A stretch of 64,000 bases of DNA from DAOSCP01 sp035379625 (GTDB lineage: Bacteria > Bacteroidota > Ignavibacteria > Ignavibacteriales > DAOSCP01): NCBI GenBank assembly GCA_035379625.1, contig DAOSVM010000012.1:6021-70020 (forward strand), written 5' to 3'. Below the pieces are notes generated by a model that did not search any database, was not told the origin of the DNA, and was given only the letters and a program-made list of their open reading frames with translations. The translations under genes were made by a program, and so were the position numbers. Positions 45,195 to 54,906 of the stretch are shown here, piece after piece. Positions within the stretch are counted from its first letter, which is position 1; every line of letters begins with the position of its first letter.

Positions 45195-46082
45195 TTAGTT
45201 ATTCAATCCTTTTATTTTATCATAATATAATTTTTTAACGATACCGTCTACAAGACCAATTTGCGGAGCTATTATTTTATTACTATTTGACCATTTCATA
45301 ACTTTATTAAATATTTTTAAAGCAGGGACAATAACATCAGCACGGTCTTCTTTTAGTAAAAAGTTTTTTATTCTTTCGGTATAATTCATCTCTTTAAGTT
45401 GCTTATAAAATGCTTTTAATTCTTTCCTTGTTAATTTGTAATCTTCAGCATTTGCAATTCTCATTAAGGTATTTATATTACCACCTGAACCAATTGCAAT
45501 TAAATTATTGTAAGAATTTACATTAACTTTTATCCAATTTTTCATATCTTCCCATTCATTTTCTTCTACCATATTATTTAATAGTCTAACAGTACCAATT
45601 TTAAATGAATGAGAAGAAATTTTTTGCCCGTTAACAAACAATGTTAATTCTGTACTACCACCACCAACATCAATATATAAATAATTTCTATTTGGCTCGA
45701 TGTATTCATCTAATTGATTATATGCTACAAACTCGGCTTCCAACTCACCACTAATAATTTGTAAATTTATTTTTGAATTATCATTTATCCATTTTACTAC
45801 TTCATTACCATTTTTTGCCTCACGCATTGCAGAAGTTGCACAAGCTAAATAATCATCAACTTCGTGTATTTCTAATATGTACTTAAAAGCAATCATAGCT
45901 TTAACCAGTTTATTAATTTTTTTCTCGGATATAATTCCGTGGGTGAAAACATCTTCGCCTAATCTTATCGGTAAACGAACTAATGAAACTTTCTTAAATA
46001 TAGTTTGCTCTCCAAATTCATAAACTGAGCTTATTAATAATCTTATTGCGTTAGTACCAATGTCTATTGCGCCAAATTTCAT
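45195..46082 (-). CDS. Ppx/GppA-family phosphatase
   Basis: A 295-residue ASKHA-fold phosphatase; exopolyphosphatase or pppGpp phosphatase. MKFGAIDIGTNAIRLLI is the phosphate-1 loop, YIDVGGGSTELTLF the phosphate-2 loop, and IGSGGNINTLMRIA the adenosine-type motif. It lacks the C-terminal HD domain of E. coli Ppx, so it is the short form (about 300 aa) common in Bacteroidota. It is divergent from the isoprenoid-kinase fusion with 45 bases between. Confidence 0.92.
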   Translation of the reverse strand: MKFGAIDIGTNAIRLLISSVYEFGEQTIFKKVSLVRLPIRLGEDVFTHGIISEKKINKLVKAMIAFKYILEIHEVDDYLACATSAMREAKNGNEVVKWINDNSKINLQIISGELEAEFVAYNQLDEYIEPNRNYLYIDVGGGSTELTLFVNGQKISSHSFKIGTVRLLNNMVEENEWEDMKNWIKVNVNSYNNLIAIGSGGNINTLMRIANAEDYKLTRKELKAFYKQLKEMNYTERIKNFLLKEDRADVIVPALKIFNKVMKWSNSNKIIAPQIGLVDGIVKKLYYDKIKGLNN

Positions 46083-46127
46083 AATGTTATTCCTATTTTT
46101 TACAAATCGAATAGTAATTTAAAAAAA

Positions 46128-47654
46128 ATGTTTCAAAAAACCGTTAGTTTGTTTTTTTTTTCAATATTTCTTATCTTTATAAGTTACAAAAATAGGGATT
46201 ATTTGTTGGTTAATGATATTAAATATGCTTTTGGTTATTTACTTATTATATCTTTTGTAATTAAAATTTTAGATATTTTCCGAAAAAAAGATATTCTTAC
46301 AAATGCAATTTCAAGAAAAATATTGCATATTATTGCTTGCATAATGATAGCATACTCACCATTTATTATTGAAAATATCTATTTAAACTTATCACTTTTT
46401 AGTTTGGTCCTTATTATTGTTTCCTTAATCCATAATAAAAATATTTTACAGACATTCACTGTTGCATCTGATAATTATGGAATTATCTTACTGCCACTAT
46501 CTTATGTTATAATCTATGGAATTTTAGGTTTTGAATACAGAGAGATTGTAAAAATAAGCTATTTAATCCTTGGTATTTCTGATGGTCTTGCAGGATTAAC
46601 AGGAATGTTATTTGCTAACAAATTTTATAAAATTACAAAAGATACAAAAAGTTATTTAGGTTCAGTAGTATTTTTAATAACCTCTTTAGCAATATTCTAT
46701 TGGCAATTAAACGATAAAATAACAGATACACAACAGCTCAGATTGACAATTTTATTTTTAGCTTATTTATTGACAGCAATAGAAGCAGCATCCTCTTATG
46801 GATTGGATAATTTATTTGTTCCAATTGTTACAAGCTTAATGTTATATGTATTGAGCTATAATGAGAATTATTTCTATGTATATAATTTACATATTAATTT
46901 CTTTATTTCAACTCTTGCAGCATATTTATCATATAAATATAAATTCCTAAAAAAAGATGGTGCTTTTGGGGCTTTTATTTTAGCATTTGCTTTACTAAGT
47001 TTTGGAAGTTGGAAATGGATAATTCCCGTTTTAACATTTTTCTTCCTATCATCAATTCTATCAAAATTAAGGAAAAAAGTAAATAATGATGTTGAACTTA
47101 ATTTTGAAAAATCCGATACCAGAGATATTTATCAGGTATTTGCAAATGGTGGTTTAGGAATTCCTTTAGTACTGTTATATTACTTCTATAATAATGAAAT
47201 ATTTTATATTGCTTTTGTAGTTTTTATTGCTGCAGCAACTGCAGATACTTGGGCTACCGAAATAGGAACTATGTTCAAAACAACAACATATTCAATAAAA
47301 AATTTCAAAAAAGTTAAACCTGGGGTATCAGGTGGTGTTTCTTATGTCGGAACTTTTGGTAGTTTTTTAGGGGCAACATTAATTAGTTATACAGCTTATT
47401 TATATCATCAAAGCTTTAAATATTTTATCATAATAGCTTTATTAGGATTTGCAGGATCTATTATTGATAGTTTAATAGGTGCTTTTTGGCAGAATCAAAA
47501 TATATGTACGCAATGTCATTCAATAACAGAAAGAAAAGTTCATTGCGGAATTAAAACCGAGCATAATTCGGGTATCCATTGGTTAAATAATGATTTAGTC
47601 AATTTTATTTCAAATTTTATTGTATCATTACTTATTTTTTTAACAATTTTATAG
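46128..47654 (+). CDS. Two-part isoprenoid-alcohol kinase fusion (VTE5-like plus DUF92/VTE6-like)
   Basis: A 508-residue membrane protein. The N-terminal part (about 1-235) resembles phytol/dolichol kinases that use CTP: ISRKILHIIACIMIAYSP, GISDGLAGLTGMLFANK, KSYLGSVVFL. The C-terminal part (about 255-505) is a DUF92 domain (TMEM19/VTE6 family, phytyl-phosphate kinase): KKDGAFGAFILAFALLSFG, FANGGLGIPL, AATADTWATEIGTM, KPGVSGGVSYVGTFGSFLGA. Joined, the two would turn an isoprenoid alcohol into its diphosphate in two steps, a salvage pathway. A small Cys set (CTQCHSITERKVHC) lies near the end. Substrate is unknown. It precedes the TPR gene by 4 bases. Confidence 0.82.
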   Translation: MFQKTVSLFFFSIFLIFISYKNRDYLLVNDIKYAFGYLLIISFVIKILDIFRKKDILTNAISRKILHIIACIMIAYSPFIIENIYLNLSLFSLVLIIVSLIHNKNILQTFTVASDNYGIILLPLSYVIIYGILGFEYREIVKISYLILGISDGLAGLTGMLFANKFYKITKDTKSYLGSVVFLITSLAIFYWQLNDKITDTQQLRLTILFLAYLLTAIEAASSYGLDNLFVPIVTSLMLYVLSYNENYFYVYNLHINFFISTLAAYLSYKYKFLKKDGAFGAFILAFALLSFGSWKWIIPVLTFFFLSSILSKLRKKVNNDVELNFEKSDTRDIYQVFANGGLGIPLVLLYYFYNNEIFYIAFVVFIAAATADTWATEIGTMFKTTTYSIKNFKKVKPGVSGGVSYVGTFGSFLGATLISYTAYLYHQSFKYFIIIALLGFAGSIIDSLIGAFWQNQNICTQCHSITERKVHCGIKTEHNSGIHWLNNDLVNFISNFIVSLLIFLTIL

Positions 47655-47658
47655 TACT

Positions 47659-50604
47659 ATGAAAAAAATTCTACTAATACTAATATTTTTTATTAGTTTT
47701 TTATATTCACAAGAAAATATTTATTATAAAGCTTTAAAACTTTATAATTTAGGTTATTATGCCGAAGCTTATGATTATTTTGAGAAAATAGATAAAAGTA
47801 AAGTTTCAGAGCAAATTAAAGTTGCTTCTATAAATTATTATAAAGCAAATTGTCTTTTGAATATAGGCATTGTAGATGGAGCTGTTTCAGAATTAGAAAA
47901 ATTAGTGAATTATGAACCATATTCTTACTTCTTCAATGAAGCTTTGTTTAGTTTAATCAATATTTATTATAACAATAAAAATTATGATAAAGTAATAGAA
48001 AAAGCTAACTTACTATTTAATTCGAGAACAAATTTTAAGGATTTAGGAACAGCATACTTTTTAGTTGGCCAAACATATTTTCAGAAAAAACAATTTGATA
48101 GCGCTATAGTTAATTATCAAAAAGCTTTAAATTACTTTCAAACAAATCGTAATATACCAGCAACTTATTTTTCTTTAGCTTACACATACGAACTAATAAA
48201 TGATTATAAAAATGCTGTAAAATATTATGAATTACTTTTATCATATTTTTCTAATTCTCAACTTGCTCCTTCTGCTACAGTTAGAATTGCTATATGCTAT
48301 TATAAATTAAAGGATTACGAAAATGCTATTGTCGAATTAAAAGATACAGTAATTACATCTCTTCCCAAAAACAATAAAATTGAAGCTAATTATATTTTAG
48401 CAAATGCTTATTTCCAAAATTCAGATTTTGAAAGATGTATTGAAACCATTAATTATTGTTTAAAAAATTATCCAAGTAATTATTTATCGAAAGAAATAAG
48501 ATTTACTCTTGCTTTTGCTTATTTCCAACAAAAAAACTATAACGAAGCTTTTAAAATTTTTAATTTACTTTCTAAATACAAAGATACTATTTCCAGCTAC
48601 GCTTTATATTGGAGTGCCGAATGTAAAAGGTACGAAAATAAATATGCCGAAGCATTACAATATTACGAAGAATATATGAATAAATATCCATATGGATTAC
48701 AAATTAATGACGTTAAACTTAATATTGCTAATATTTATATCATACGAAATGAGTTTAATAAAGCTTCAAAAATACTTGTGGATTTATTAAATAATTCAAA
48801 TCCTCAATTTCATCCTAAAATATTAATATCTTTTGGAGAACTGTATTTAAAGGATAATAAAATAAATATTGCTTATAACTATTTTAATTCTGCTGAAGCG
48901 AAAGCAAACGACCAATTTATTATATTTCGAGCTAAATTTGGGAAAGCTATAATTGCTTATCAGAGAAACAAATATGAAGAAGCATTATTTTATTTAAATG
49001 AAATTAAAAATTACAACTTTGATAAAAATTTAATTAATTTCTATTTTGGAGAAATAGAACTTGCAAAAGGTAATTATACAACTGCGATTAAATATTATGA
49101 TTTAGTTAAAAGTTCAGATTATCAGAAATATGTAATATATGGGAAAGCATACGCTTATTTTAATTCCAAAGACTATGAAAATGCTAAATATTTATTCGAG
49201 GATTATGTAAAAAATTACAGCAAAGAACCTAATATTTATGATGCACAAATAAGGTTGGCAGATTGTTATTATGCTTTGAAAAAGTATAAAGAAGCTAATA
49301 CAATTTATTCAGAAGTTTTTTCCAAAAAAAATAGCAACTTTAATGATGATTACGCTCAATATCAATATATTCAATCATTATATAGAGCAGGTAATTTTCA
49401 AGCCGCATTAGAAGAATTATCAAATTTTCAGAAAAAATATCCTAATTCTAAATATATTACAGAAGCAATATATTTAAATGGTTGGATTTATGCTCAAAAA
49501 GAAGATTATTCAATAGCTTTATCCCATTACAAAAAATTAATTCAAAAATATTCAGATGCACCTATTATTCCAATCGTATTATTATCAACAGGTGATATAT
49601 ACTATAATTTAGGAAAATATGATTCAAGTTTAGTTTATTATCAAAGAGTTGTGAAAAATTATGATGATACTACTTATATCTCAAACGCATTAAATGGTAT
49701 CATTTACATTGCTACAAACAATAATGATTTAAACTTAGCTAAAAATCTGTTTGATGGTTTTGTAAATATCAAAAATGATGATAAAATTAAGGAAGTTATA
49801 AGATACAAATCAGTTGAAATGTTTTTTAATGCAGGCGATTATTCAAATACGATAAATTCAGCAAAGGTTTATTTGGATTCAGTTAAAGAATCTAGTAACA
49901 AAGTTCAAATATATTATTGGTTAGGTTATTCTTACAGTAAGTTAAAAATGTACGAAGATGCAAAATCTTCATTTACAAAAATTATTGATAATTATAAAGA
50001 TGATGTATTAGCTATTGATGCTGCTATCGAATTGGGGAAAATCTATTCTCGAGAGAAAGATTATGATAACGAAATAAAAACATATGAAAAAGTAATATCT
50101 TATTTCCCTGAAGATGAAAAAATAGCTGAACTATATTACAAAAAAGGTTTAGCTTGTTTACAAAAAGGGGATATCTCAGAAGCTGTTGCATCATTTAATG
50201 ATATAATTATTTACTTTGATCAAAGTCCATTTGTTAATAAAGCTAAATATGAGCTAGCATCCTTAGAACTTTCTAAGAAAAATTATTCATCCGCTGAAAA
50301 CGTTTTTACCGAGCTTTCTTTAATACAAAATGACGATGTAAGTGTAAAAGCTCAGTTTAATCTTGGCGTTTCACAAATGGAGCAGCAAAATTATAGTAAT
50401 GCAATAAGTAATTTTATAAGGATCATAAATTTTTATCCTGATTATCCTGAATGGCACATAAAAGCATATTTTAAAATTGCTGAATGTTATGAAATATTAA
50501 AAGATATTGATAATGCAAAAAAAATTTATAATACTATAATACAATTAAATTTTAATCAAGAATATACAAAAGAAGCTCAGAAAAAATTAAAGACATTAAA
50601 ATGA
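47659..50604 (+). CDS. Large exported TPR protein
   Basis: A 981-residue protein with a signal peptide (MKKILLILIFFISFLYSQ). Nearly the whole mature chain is tetratricopeptide repeats, about 24-26 units of 34-38 residues (e.g. YYKALKLYNLGYYAEAYDYFEKID, YFLVGQTYFQKKQFDSAIVNYQKALNYF, YWLGYSYSKLKMYEDAKSSFTKIIDNY). It resembles YbgF/CpoB- and BamD-type envelope TPR scaffolds but is much larger. It heads a contiguous six-gene unit that ends in ExbB-ExbD-TonB, so it is probably a periplasmic or outer-membrane scaffold in that system. The next gene overlaps as ATGA. Confidence 0.88.
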   Translation: MKKILLILIFFISFLYSQENIYYKALKLYNLGYYAEAYDYFEKIDKSKVSEQIKVASINYYKANCLLNIGIVDGAVSELEKLVNYEPYSYFFNEALFSLINIYYNNKNYDKVIEKANLLFNSRTNFKDLGTAYFLVGQTYFQKKQFDSAIVNYQKALNYFQTNRNIPATYFSLAYTYELINDYKNAVKYYELLLSYFSNSQLAPSATVRIAICYYKLKDYENAIVELKDTVITSLPKNNKIEANYILANAYFQNSDFERCIETINYCLKNYPSNYLSKEIRFTLAFAYFQQKNYNEAFKIFNLLSKYKDTISSYALYWSAECKRYENKYAEALQYYEEYMNKYPYGLQINDVKLNIANIYIIRNEFNKASKILVDLLNNSNPQFHPKILISFGELYLKDNKINIAYNYFNSAEAKANDQFIIFRAKFGKAIIAYQRNKYEEALFYLNEIKNYNFDKNLINFYFGEIELAKGNYTTAIKYYDLVKSSDYQKYVIYGKAYAYFNSKDYENAKYLFEDYVKNYSKEPNIYDAQIRLADCYYALKKYKEANTIYSEVFSKKNSNFNDDYAQYQYIQSLYRAGNFQAALEELSNFQKKYPNSKYITEAIYLNGWIYAQKEDYSIALSHYKKLIQKYSDAPIIPIVLLSTGDIYYNLGKYDSSLVYYQRVVKNYDDTTYISNALNGIIYIATNNNDLNLAKNLFDGFVNIKNDDKIKEVIRYKSVEMFFNAGDYSNTINSAKVYLDSVKESSNKVQIYYWLGYSYSKLKMYEDAKSSFTKIIDNYKDDVLAIDAAIELGKIYSREKDYDNEIKTYEKVISYFPEDEKIAELYYKKGLACLQKGDISEAVASFNDIIIYFDQSPFVNKAKYELASLELSKKNYSSAENVFTELSLIQNDDVSVKAQFNLGVSQMEQQNYSNAISNFIRIINFYPDYPEWHIKAYFKIAECYEILKDIDNAKKIYNTIIQLNFNQEYTKEAQKKLKTLK

Positions 50605-52184
50605 AAAAAATAATATTTTTAATATTTGTACTAATTTTACCTTTATTGGCTCAAGATAATAGAAATGTTGAGTTGCCAGATTTTGTTATTATTGGTAAAA
50701 GAAAAACTCAATTACCAACTAAAGAAAAACTTAAAGTTGCTGGCAGCATATTTACTGATGAATACTTAAAACCTGCTATTCCTTTAGATTATTTAAAAAT
50801 TAGTGATTTTAAAAATATCAATATTGAAATTCCTAATAATGCTGAGAATAATAAATTAAATGGAAGATTAGATTTCGGATTAGGTTTTTATACTTGGCCT
50901 GAAGTTGAATTAATGATATCAAAATCATTTAAGAATTCATATTTAATAACAGACTTGTATGGCATTAATGAAAGAGAATATACTAAAAAATCAGGTGTTA
51001 ATAATTTAAAAATAAATGCGTTATATAATCTTTTTATCCCAAATGATTATGATTTCCTACCTAATTCTAAAATGAGTTTGGGTGGGGGTTATGATAGAAA
51101 AATTTCTAATTTTTTTGCTTCCAAGTTTGAAAATATTCAAAATCATTCACGAACCACTCATAATTTATATTTTTCTGCTGCATTAGAAAATAAAAATTAT
51201 GATAATTTCCAATTTTCAATAAACTATAATCAACATTTCTTATTCCTTGATCATATTAAAAATAAAGATTATGAAAATATATTAAAATTTAATTTCTTTC
51301 CATCAGTTAAAATTTATGATTTTATATTACAGGATGATTTTGACTACAAAAACCAAAGTTTCTTTTCTAATGATTCTCTACTTTCAGATACTTATTTATT
51401 GGATAATACATTTAAATTGAAATATAATATAAGTAATAATTTCGCTTTAATGTTGGGTATTTATTCATCAGCGTATCAAGGGGAAAAAATATTTGTAAGA
51501 CCGCATATTTCTTATAATTGGAGAATTGATGATTATTTATGGTTTAAGGGAGAATATTCACCAAGAAAAAATCTTTTAACGGTTAATGATATATTACAAC
51601 AAAATTTTTACGCAAGTTTAAATGAAAAAACAATACTAAATACTCAAACATATTCATTCAAATTTGCTTTAGATTATCAATATTACAAATATTTACAAAA
51701 TATTTTTGCTATAAATATCAATAAATATAAAAAATTTTATTATTACTCATATAATGATAGTTTAGCAAATTATGATTTAATTAATACTAAGGCAAGTGAA
51801 TTCAATATACAAAATACTTTAATATATAATACATTATACTATGGTCTTTTAACTTCTATTATTGATTTAAATATTGTTAAGGATGATAATAATAAAAAAA
51901 TACCATTTATTCCTTTATTGAATATACAATTCATATATCAATATAATTATGGGAATTTTACATTTGAGCCTAATGTAAATATTGCGATTAAAAGCTATAC
52001 TGATCTTAAAAATAACGAAAATAAAAATTTTATTGATTTGGGAATAAAGACAAGTTATAAATTTGCACAAAATGCTGATATCTTTATTAAATTTAACAAT
52101 ATAACAAATTCTAAAAATTATTTGTATAATTATTATTTGCAAAAGAAATTTGAAGTTTTAGGTGGCTTAATCTATAAATGGTAA
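50601..52184 (+). CDS. Outer-membrane beta-barrel protein of the TPR-TonB locus
   Basis: A 527-residue exported protein: signal peptide (MKKIIFLIFVLILPLLAQD), then NVELPDFVIIGKRKTQLP, which looks like the box before a barrel in TonB-linked outer-membrane proteins. The rest is alternating aromatic/polar strands (e.g. LGFYTWPEVELMISKSFKNSYLITDLYG, YLWFKGEYSPRKNL, DIFIKFNNITNSKNYLYNYY), ending YLQKKFEVLGGLIYKW with a terminal aromatic, as in barrels. No plug domain is present, so it is not a classical TonB-dependent receptor. Function is unknown. Confidence 0.72.
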   Translation: MKKIIFLIFVLILPLLAQDNRNVELPDFVIIGKRKTQLPTKEKLKVAGSIFTDEYLKPAIPLDYLKISDFKNINIEIPNNAENNKLNGRLDFGLGFYTWPEVELMISKSFKNSYLITDLYGINEREYTKKSGVNNLKINALYNLFIPNDYDFLPNSKMSLGGGYDRKISNFFASKFENIQNHSRTTHNLYFSAALENKNYDNFQFSINYNQHFLFLDHIKNKDYENILKFNFFPSVKIYDFILQDDFDYKNQSFFSNDSLLSDTYLLDNTFKLKYNISNNFALMLGIYSSAYQGEKIFVRPHISYNWRIDDYLWFKGEYSPRKNLLTVNDILQQNFYASLNEKTILNTQTYSFKFALDYQYYKYLQNIFAININKYKKFYYYSYNDSLANYDLINTKASEFNIQNTLIYNTLYYGLLTSIIDLNIVKDDNNKKIPFIPLLNIQFIYQYNYGNFTFEPNVNIAIKSYTDLKNNENKNFIDLGIKTSYKFAQNADIFIKFNNITNSKNYLYNYYLQKKFEVLGGLIYKW

Positions 52185-52185
52185 T

Positions 52186-53856
52186 ATGAAATTTAAAAAA
52201 GAAATACTTAGTAAAATTCAGATAAATTTATTATTAAATGAAATTGATAGTGAAAAATTTAAGTCGATATTTATAATTTCTATTGTTGATTTATTACGAA
52301 ATAATAAGCAAATTCAAATAATACCCTTTAATAAGTTACAATTGAAAGAAAATAATATTGTTGAAAATATTGTAACATTTTTAAAAACTATAAATGATAA
52401 TAAAGTTGATGAAGAGGAGTTATTACTAGGTTTTGTTCCTGAAGAAATTAAAGAATCTTTAAAATACAATGTTTTGTTAGAAATAATTGAAAGAATAAAA
52501 AAATATTTATTAAAGCAAAAATTTCAAAAAAGTAAAATAAAAAATCTTCATACAATACAGAATATTGAGATTCAAAATTACGATGAGAATGAAATATTTT
52601 TTATTCCGCAACTAAAGAAAAAGAGTGAAACGAAATTAACAGAATTTAATCAAAAAGATGAAAAGGGGAAAATTGATTTAGCAAATGAGACAGTAGTTCC
52701 TGAAAATATTGCAAATGTAGATTTTTCTATTCAAGAAGATGTTGTGGTTGAAAATCAGGAATTAAATTTAGAAAGCAATGACATAAATACTTCTGAAGAG
52801 ATTCAAAGTGTTAATGAAGAAATAAATAATGATGTTCAAGAGAACAATGAAGAATATACAGAATTTACTGAAGAGGATAGTTTCAGTAAGCCTAAGATAG
52901 ATTTTGGTGAAAGGGAAGGATTATTAGAGGATTTTGTTGACGATATATCTTTTACTGAGACAGAAATAGAATTAGAAGATGAGGTAGCTGAAGAAATTAA
53001 GCCATTAAGTGAAGACAAAGAGTTATTAGAAATAATTTCTATAGCACAGGAAAGTTCAAATAACCAACCAATTAATTTGCCTAAAGAAAATGAAGTTAAG
53101 AAAAAAGGAATATTTGAAAAAATAAAAATATGGTGGGTAAAAAAACAAATTAACAAAAGTTTTTCTGTAAATGTAAAACCACCGAAAGAAAAGAAAAGTA
53201 AGAAAGTAAAAGAAATTAAAGAGATTACTAGTTCCTTAGAAGATAAAATTGTAATAGAAAATAAAGTAGAAGATAAAGTAGAAAAAGTTAAGCCCAAAAA
53301 AGAAAAAAATAAACTATTTACTAAATTTGCAGTTTCAGACAAGATTAAGGGGAAATTATCATTAATTCAAATATTAACATTTGAAGATGTTAAATCCGGA
53401 ATAATATTTTACTTTACTATATCAATTTTATTCGCTGGTTTAGGAGCTGGATATTGGTTTTATGTTTATAAAATGAATAAAAGTGATAATATTTTTAATC
53501 AGGTGAATCCTTCAGATGAAAAAATCCCGATTAAAATGATAATAATAGAAAGAGATAATACAATACCTGCTGATGAATTTATTGTAGAAGAAATAAATCA
53601 AATAAACTTGGATGAAAAAAATACTGCACCAAGTGAAATAAAAAAAGAAAGTAATATAGATGATACAAAAAAAACTACTAAATCTGATGCTAAAGAACAA
53701 AAAAATGTAATAGTTAAACAAATGTCTGCTTGGAGTTCCGAGGAGAAAGCAGAAATAGAGGTTAAAAAATATAAGAAACAAGGTTATGATGCTTTTATTG
53801 AAAAAGCAATTATAAATGGGATGGAAATTTATAGGGTAAAAATTAGAACAAAATAG
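52186..53856 (+). CDS. SPOR-domain membrane protein with acidic linker
   Basis: A 556-residue protein. The first 110 residues are helical and partly like the cytoplasmic N-terminal module of Bacteroidota SPOR proteins (VDEEELLLGFVPEEIKESL). A long acidic, low-complexity region follows (about 130-330) with a positively charged patch (about 325-350: KPPKEKKSKKVKEIKEI). One TM helix lies at about 403-425 (GIIFYFTISILFAGLGAGYW). The C-terminal SPOR domain (about 495-556: IVKQMSAWSSEEKAEIEVKKYKKQGYDAFIEKAIINGMEIYRVKI) should bind denuded septal glycans in the periplasm. It suggests this locus acts at the division site or in wall remodelling. Confidence 0.82.
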   Translation: MKFKKEILSKIQINLLLNEIDSEKFKSIFIISIVDLLRNNKQIQIIPFNKLQLKENNIVENIVTFLKTINDNKVDEEELLLGFVPEEIKESLKYNVLLEIIERIKKYLLKQKFQKSKIKNLHTIQNIEIQNYDENEIFFIPQLKKKSETKLTEFNQKDEKGKIDLANETVVPENIANVDFSIQEDVVVENQELNLESNDINTSEEIQSVNEEINNDVQENNEEYTEFTEEDSFSKPKIDFGEREGLLEDFVDDISFTETEIELEDEVAEEIKPLSEDKELLEIISIAQESSNNQPINLPKENEVKKKGIFEKIKIWWVKKQINKSFSVNVKPPKEKKSKKVKEIKEITSSLEDKIVIENKVEDKVEKVKPKKEKNKLFTKFAVSDKIKGKLSLIQILTFEDVKSGIIFYFTISILFAGLGAGYWFYVYKMNKSDNIFNQVNPSDEKIPIKMIIIERDNTIPADEFIVEEINQINLDEKNTAPSEIKKESNIDDTKKTTKSDAKEQKNVIVKQMSAWSSEEKAEIEVKKYKKQGYDAFIEKAIINGMEIYRVKIRTK

Positions 53857-53867
53857 GGAGTAATAAA

Positions 53868-54494
53868 ATGGCTATTGTAGAATGGTTCTTGAAAGGTGGT
53901 GCATTGATGTGGCCTATTTTAATTTTATCTATTGTAGGTGTGGCTATAATTATTGAAAAATATTTGTTAATGAATAAAATACAAAATAAAATGTCTTCAT
54001 TTTGGGATAAAGTAAATATTCTAATAAAAAATAATGATATAAAAGGTGCTGTAAATCTTTGTTTAAATGATAAGTCACCTGCAGCAAATATCTTTTTTGA
54101 AGGTTTAAGAAAATTAAAATTTGGTCACGAAAGAGTAAAAGAAGCTATGGAAGCAGCAGGAAGAAATGAAGTTTATAAAATGCAAAAAGGATTAACTTTA
54201 CTTGCAACAATTGCAGGTGTTGCTCCAATGTTAGGTTTTTTAGGAACAGTTACTGGTTTATCAACAGCTTTTAGTATTATTGAATCATTACAAGGTGCAG
54301 TATCTCCTGGTGATTTAGCAGGCGGTATTTATCAAGCATTGATTACAACAATTTTCGGATTATTTGTTGGTATTCCTTGTTTAATTTTTTATAATCTTAT
54401 TAACGCTAAAATGAAGAGAATAATATTAAATATGGAATATCAAGCATCTGAAATATTGGATACATTGCAGGAACAACAATTAACTAATCAATAG
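53868..54494 (+). CDS. exbB: MotA/TolQ/ExbB proton-channel protein
   Basis: A 208-residue inner-membrane protein with three TM helices: about 10-32 (GGALMWPILILSIVGVAIIIE), about 108-135 (LTLLATIAGVAPMLGFLGTVTG), and about 155-180 (YQALITTIFGLFVGIPCLIFYN). The conserved GFLGTVTG and ALITTIFGL segments are the proton-channel core. It follows the SPOR gene by 11 bases and precedes exbD by 7. It powers the TonB encoded two genes downstream; TolQ is the alternative reading. Confidence 0.93.
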   Translation: MAIVEWFLKGGALMWPILILSIVGVAIIIEKYLLMNKIQNKMSSFWDKVNILIKNNDIKGAVNLCLNDKSPAANIFFEGLRKLKFGHERVKEAMEAAGRNEVYKMQKGLTLLATIAGVAPMLGFLGTVTGLSTAFSIIESLQGAVSPGDLAGGIYQALITTIFGLFVGIPCLIFYNLINAKMKRIILNMEYQASEILDTLQEQQLTNQ

Positions 54495-54501
54495 GTAAAA
54501 T

Positions 54502-54906
54502 ATGAATTTTGATTTAGACGATAAATCAACAATAGTAGAATTCAGTCATTCTTCATTAACAGATATTGTAATGAGTTTACTAATATTTTTCTTATTAACT
54601 TCACAATTTGTTGTTTTAACAGGCGTAAAAGTTAAATTACCAGGGAGCAATGCAAATACTAATTCAGATGCTGCTCAAATAGTTGTAGTAATTTCTGAGG
54701 ATCAAAAATATTATGTAAATACCGATTTTGTTATGCCAGAAGAACTAGAACAAAAAATTAAATCTTTAAAGTTGAAAACGAATAATGATAATTTAATAAT
54801 AAAAGCTGATAAAAATGTTCCTATTGAGTTAGTTATTAAAGCGATAGATGCAGCTAAATTAGCAGGGATGAATAAATTTACTATTCAGACTGAAAAGAAA
54901 ATATGA
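54502..54906 (+). CDS. exbD: ExbD/TolR biopolymer transport protein
   Basis: A 134-residue single-span protein. The TM region SSLTDIVMSLLIFFLLTSQFV (about 17-37) carries the proton-coupled Asp in LTDIV, the channel's essential acid. The periplasmic domain has VKVKLPGSNANT, YVNTDFVMPEELEQKI, and NLIIKADKNVPIELVIKAIDAAKLAGMNKFTIQT, which fits the ExbD fold. Its stop overlaps the tonB ATG. Confidence 0.92.
   Translation: MNFDLDDKSTIVEFSHSSLTDIVMSLLIFFLLTSQFVVLTGVKVKLPGSNANTNSDAAQIVVVISEDQKYYVNTDFVMPEELEQKIKSLKLKTNNDNLIIKADKNVPIELVIKAIDAAKLAGMNKFTIQTEKKI

Noticed and set aside
52836..53342. 168-codon minus-strand frame opposite the SPOR-domain gene
   Set aside because: Antisense of Glu/Lys-rich codons gives Ser/Phe/Leu-rich text; no family features and no promoter.
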